Assembly (NCBI GenBank): GCA_009663005.1
Contig: CM018895.1
Span: 13,845,007 to 13,855,006, forward strand
Origin: Actinidia chinensis
Lineage: Eukaryota > Streptophyta > Magnoliopsida > Ericales > Actinidiaceae
Length of the DNA: 10,000 nucleotides
Reading direction: 5' to 3'
Below are positions 7,953 through 10,000 of this stretch, in pieces. The notes below the pieces were generated by a model. The model was given only the letters and a program-made list of their open reading frames with translations. It did no database searches and was not told the origin of the DNA. How positions within the stretch are numbered: the stretch's first letter is position 1; each line of letters begins with the position of its first letter. The position numbers and the translations under genes were made by a program.

Positions 7953-8036
7953 TATTATTATGTTACTTAGTTTGACTTTTTCGCATTTGAGTTGTTTGCT
8001 TACGTAGCCGGGTCTTGGTTTGACCGGGGCGTGACA

Positions 8037-8600
8037 AGGAATCTCATGTGTGAGAAATCTCTTAAAATAAAGATCTCATTATCTAGTTATTTGCATTTAT
8101 GAGAAGGCTTTCTGAGTATGGATCTCATGTGTAAGAAGGCTCTTTGAATAGAGATCTCATTATCTGGTTATCTGCATTTACTGCACAATAGTTAGCATGG
8201 TGGTTCGCCCCCCACATTTGGGCAGAGAGGGTGAAGATTGTTGAAGACATCATATGAGAAGGCTTTCTGAATAGGGATCTCATGTGTGAGAAGAATCTCA
8301 AAATAGGGATCTCATTATCTGGTTATCTGCATTTGTGAGAAGGTTTTTTGAGTAGGGATCTCATGTGTGATAAGACTCTCAGAATAGGGATCTCATTATC
8401 TAGTTACAAGCATTTATAGGAAGGCTCTCGGAATAGAGATCTTTGATCCGGCTATAGCATTTGTGGAGAAGACTTTTTGAGTAGGGATCTCATGTGTCAG
8501 AAAGCTCTCAGAATAGGGATCTTAAATTTGGCTACAATAGTTTAAGAAGGTTTTCTGAGTAGGGGTCTCATATCTGGCACCAGCATTTGTGAGAAATTTC
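8037..8600 (+). repeat. Tandem array of about 81-bp repeats in the copia-like LTR
   Basis: Units start with GATCTCATGTGTGAGAA-like sequence at about 8038, 8121, 8276, 8357 and 8486, with a partial unit at about 8562. Each unit has two related halves: one with CTCTCAGAATAGG and one with GATCTCATTATCTGGTTATCTGCATT followed by GAGAAGGCTTTCTGAGTAGG. The intact unit 8276-8356 is 81 bp. The second unit is interrupted by about 70 bp of unrelated DNA (about 8181-8252, containing a run of six C). The 8357 unit has an extra half-unit, making it 129 bp. Confidence 0.88.
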
Positions 8601-8653
8601 AGTTTGGCTCTACCACCACCAGACCATTAATGAGATAGTGAGATAATTGTATC

Positions 8654-8660
8654 TATAAAT
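8654..8660 (+). promoter_or_regulatory. TATA-like site of the copia-like LTR
   Basis: TATAAAT lies about 35 bp before the CCCAAGGACGTAGGC block, a plausible spacing for a start of transcription at the beginning of the R region. No other support. Confidence 0.4.
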
Positions 8661-8795
8661 CTTTCTCAAATTAGTAAATCTGCTACACCACCCAAGGACG
8701 TAGGCAATTTTGTTGAATCTCGTAAATCATTATATCTATGTTTGCATGTGTTTCTGAGTGTGTGTGAATTTTAATTCGATTTTGAGCACAATAAT

Positions 8796-8807
8796 TAGTA
8801 TCAGAGT
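8796..8807 (+). other. Degenerate initiator-Met primer-binding site of the copia-like element
   Basis: TAGTATCAGAGT matches the canonical TGGTATCAGAGC at 10 of 12 bases and is followed by CATG, as is common. It sits 5 bases after the LTR-terminal CA at 8789-8790. A+T-rich mismatches (G to A, C to T) are the kind left by methylated-cytosine decay. Confidence 0.65.
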
Positions 8808-9094
8808 CATGTTTGATTTCGAATATCTGCAAAAGTGCTCTAAATCGATTTCTAAGAGCACCACTGTATTCATATCCTTGATACTAATCATCTCTTGGTT
8901 CAAACCGTGTCTCAAAATAACCTGAAACGTGCCCTCACGCGCTCCTTGAATTTTGGCGCGTGAGATCAATGGGTCCCACGCACCGCCAGAAGTTGAAGAT
9001 GATGTGGGATTCACACACCCACGCACTCATGCGCCACATGCTCTAACGTTTCACGCTCGCCTTTGTTCATGCACTACATCTTCATGATGTCATC
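8808..9094. other. Non-coding internal DNA after the copia-like primer site, with two inverted repeats
   Basis: No gag motif is seen where one might be expected. An imperfect palindrome at 8835-8861 pairs GTGCTCT with AGAGCAC around AAATCGATTT. A perfect 9-bp GC-rich stem, CTCACGCGC with GCGCGTGAG, lies at 8934-8942 and 8956-8964 with a 13-base loop. The remainder is CA- and CG-rich around 9010-9060. A 96-codon minus-strand frame (8736-9026) crosses the LTR boundary and has no known motif. Confidence 0.6.
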
Positions 9095-9098
9095 CTCT

Positions 9099-9367
9099 AT
9101 CAGTGATATGTTGGTGCCTCGTCAGCGCCATGGCATCGACTAGTCACTACTTTGTCAGTGCCCAGTCAACATTGAGTCAACATCTAGTTGTCGCCTCATC
9201 AGCATCTCGTCAGTGCAATGTCAGCGACTGGTCGACACATTGTCAACATCTAGTCAGCGACACGTTATTACTTTGTTACCACCCAATCAACGCTTTGTCA
9301 GTGCCTAATCAGCGACACGTGATCGCTCAGTCATCACCCAATCATCACTTTGCCAGTGCCTTATCAG
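9099..9367 (+). repeat. Minisatellite with exact 11-bp period, about 24 units
   Basis: Units begin at 9099, 9110, 9121, 9132, 9143 and so on every 11 bases to 9363 with no phase slip. Most start GTCA, ATCA or GTTA; the common forms are GTCAGYGMC and GTCAACATC followed by 2-3 variable bases. Two units at 9176 and 9242 are identical (GTCAACATCTA). A weaker higher-order relation appears at 55 bp, for example units 9253 and 9308 (TCAGCGACAC). Because 11 is not a multiple of three, the open frame across it (9103-9498) cycles every 33 bases and is best seen as a by-product of the repeat. Confidence 0.9.
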
Positions 9368-9380
9368 AAAATGGAATATT

Positions 9381-9510
9381 CCCTCAGTTTGAAAAAAATA
9401 CAGATCAATCCTTAAACTTTGAAAATCTTACAATTCAGTCCCTGACTTTTGGAAAAAAATATCTTTTCGCCCAAAGGTTTGTGGAAATTTATAGTTGAGT
9501 CCCTGAATAA
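9381..9510 (+). repeat. Degenerate ~30-bp repeat of the AGTCCCTGA type
   Basis: Related blocks begin at about 9381 (CCCTCAGTTTGAAAA), 9410 (CCTTAAACTTTGAAAA), 9439 (TCCCTGACTTTTGGAAAA), 9471 (CCAAAGGTTTGTGGAAA) and 9500 (TCCCTGAATAAG). The block AATTCAGTCCCTGACTTTT resembles a repeat widespread in plant intergenic DNA, known to me by recall. It follows the 11-bp array directly, so the two may belong to one repeat element. Confidence 0.75.
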
Positions 9511-10000
9511 GATATGAAAATAATGAATATGACTTTACCAAATTTTTTTTTTTTTTGGGAACTAAAATTTTCATAAAATATTTTTCTACATGTCCAAATA
9601 TAATTTTCCACTTTTGAAAACAAATGGAATCGTAAACAACCGTAATGGACCGTCATACAAGGATGTGTTCCCCCCAAGATTGCTACATTGCTGTCTTTCG
9701 TTGGAATACCGAACACGGTTCGTTAATTATATAACTTCACTAATTAAATATCATGTTATGAAATTCAAATAATAAAAATAAAAAAAGATGGCATATTTTT
9801 CTTATGGCGTAACTTGGAAAGTTAAAAAAAAAAGGAGTAAGAGATAAAATATCAAATATCAAAGTTAGGAGGAAAAAAAAAGATCTCTATTGAGATTGAG
9901 TTGAAAATGGGGAAGTTCAAAAAACTGAAAGAGATGAAGTTGGACTTATATAAACTGAAATATTAAAAATTGTGTTACTCATTTTTAATTTTGATTTTCT
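9511..10000. other. AT-rich DNA without recognisable genes
   Basis: It contains a run of 14 T (9543-9556) and several A runs (about 9777-9786, 9823-9833, 9874-9881). Short open frames on both strands (9489-9716 minus, 9590-9772 plus) lack any family motif and overlap each other. Nothing functional is supported. Confidence 0.6.

Larger units (their letters stand above)
1..8036 (+). mobile_element. Degenerate Ty3/gypsy chromovirus LTR retrotransposon, Tekay/Del-like, 5' end off-window
   Basis: The order LTR, tRNA primer site, gag, protease, reverse transcriptase, RNase H, integrase, chromodomain, purine tract, LTR is directly visible. Integrase downstream of RT/RNase H defines Ty3/gypsy (Metaviridae-type) elements, and a chromodomain-like C-terminus defines chromoviruses. 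The GAGGACGAAAT block just before the 3' LTR (5827-5837), the DVILGMDWL protease tail and an LTR ending in GTGACA match what I know of the Tekay/Del clade; that clade call is recall, not a search. The two LTR copies align from 1 to 928 and from 7085 to 8036. The 3' LTR is about 2182 bp, so about 1230 bp of the 5' LTR are missing upstream and the element spans about 9.3 kb. Every coding domain is frameshifted, so it is non-autonomous as read here. Confidence 0.95.
5855..8036 (+). repeat. 3' LTR, complete, about 2182 bp
   Basis: It starts TGTATGG after the purine tract and ends CGTGACA, giving the expected TG...CA termini. The part from 7085 on matches 1-928 of the window. The first 1230 bp have no partner here because the 5' LTR is cut off by the window edge. 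In order it holds a TA microsatellite, a promoter-like region, a small hairpin, a palindrome cluster (6528-6805), AT-rich DNA (about 6810-7084), a 40-bp-spaced pair of AACATGGATGTAT, three ~70-bp repeats and a TATA-like site. A frame of 91 codons at 6190-6465 has no family signature. Confidence 0.92.
8037..8790 (+). mobile_element. 3' portion of a copia-like LTR, host of the gypsy insertion
   Basis: Directly after the gypsy LTR end comes a repeat array. It is followed by TATAAAT (8654-8660), CCCAAGGACGTAGGCAATTTT (8691-8711), TCTCGTAAATC and a terminal CACA at 8787-8790. In many plant Ty1/copia elements, GGACGTAGGC followed by C-G-T-A-A-A-T-C marks the end of the LTR, shortly before an initiator-Met primer site; one such site, decayed, starts at 8796. 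Clade is not determined. The 5' part of this LTR would lie upstream of the gypsy element, outside the window. Alternatively it is a truncated solo fragment. Family assignment is by remembered motif. Confidence 0.7.

Noticed and set aside
8037..8600. Possible CRISPR-like array
   Set aside because: Units are ~81 bp, degenerate and adjacent, without unique spacers, and the context is a plant LTR.
8736..9026. Minus-strand frame of 96 codons
   Set aside because: It crosses the copia-like LTR end and primer site and has no recognisable domain.
9103..9498. Open frame of 131 codons as a serine/histidine-rich repeat protein
   Set aside because: Its periodic residues come from the 11-bp DNA array read with a 33-base cycle, and it runs on into the unrelated 30-bp repeat.

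Overview
The window is plant nuclear DNA made almost entirely of transposable elements. No intact host gene, tRNA gene or rRNA gene is visible. The plant assignment rests on a Ty3/gypsy chromovirus with an initiator-Met-tRNA primer site, a Ty1/copia-type LTR end carrying a GGACGTAGGC motif, and a degenerate repeat of the AGTCCCTGA type common in plant intergenic DNA. Nothing seen allows a family or species call.

Positions 1-8036 are one plus-strand LTR retrotransposon of the Ty3/gypsy chromovirus group, most like the Tekay/Del clade. The window opens inside the 5' LTR: base 1 aligns with base 7085 of the 3' LTR. The 5' LTR ends near 928 and is followed by a primer-binding site at 929-940. Broken remnants of gag, protease, reverse transcriptase, RNase H, integrase and a C-terminal chromodomain follow in the standard order. 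A purine-rich tract leads into a roughly 2.18 kb 3' LTR at 5855-8036. About 1.23 kb of the 5' LTR lies upstream of the window, so the whole element is about 9.3 kb. Every domain is split by frameshifts and stops, so no working product is expected. Much of the damage is single-base gain or loss, which points either to an old element or to uncorrected sequencing error.

Positions 8037 to at least 8807 look like the 3' part of an LTR from a different, copia-like element. They hold an array of about 81-bp repeats, a TATA-like site, the GGACGTAGGC motif, an LTR-end-like sequence and a degenerate primer-binding site. The gypsy element therefore appears to have inserted into this older LTR.

Positions 8808-10000 hold no recognisable gene. 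They contain a strong GC-rich hairpin, a strikingly regular 11-bp-period array at about 9099-9367, a 30-bp-period repeat at about 9381-9510, and AT-rich DNA with homopolymer runs.

No new enzymatic or defence system was found. The items most worth a second look are the indel-free 11-bp array, the GGTGTCGACACC palindrome cluster in the gypsy LTR, the nested insertion, and the indel-dominated decay.
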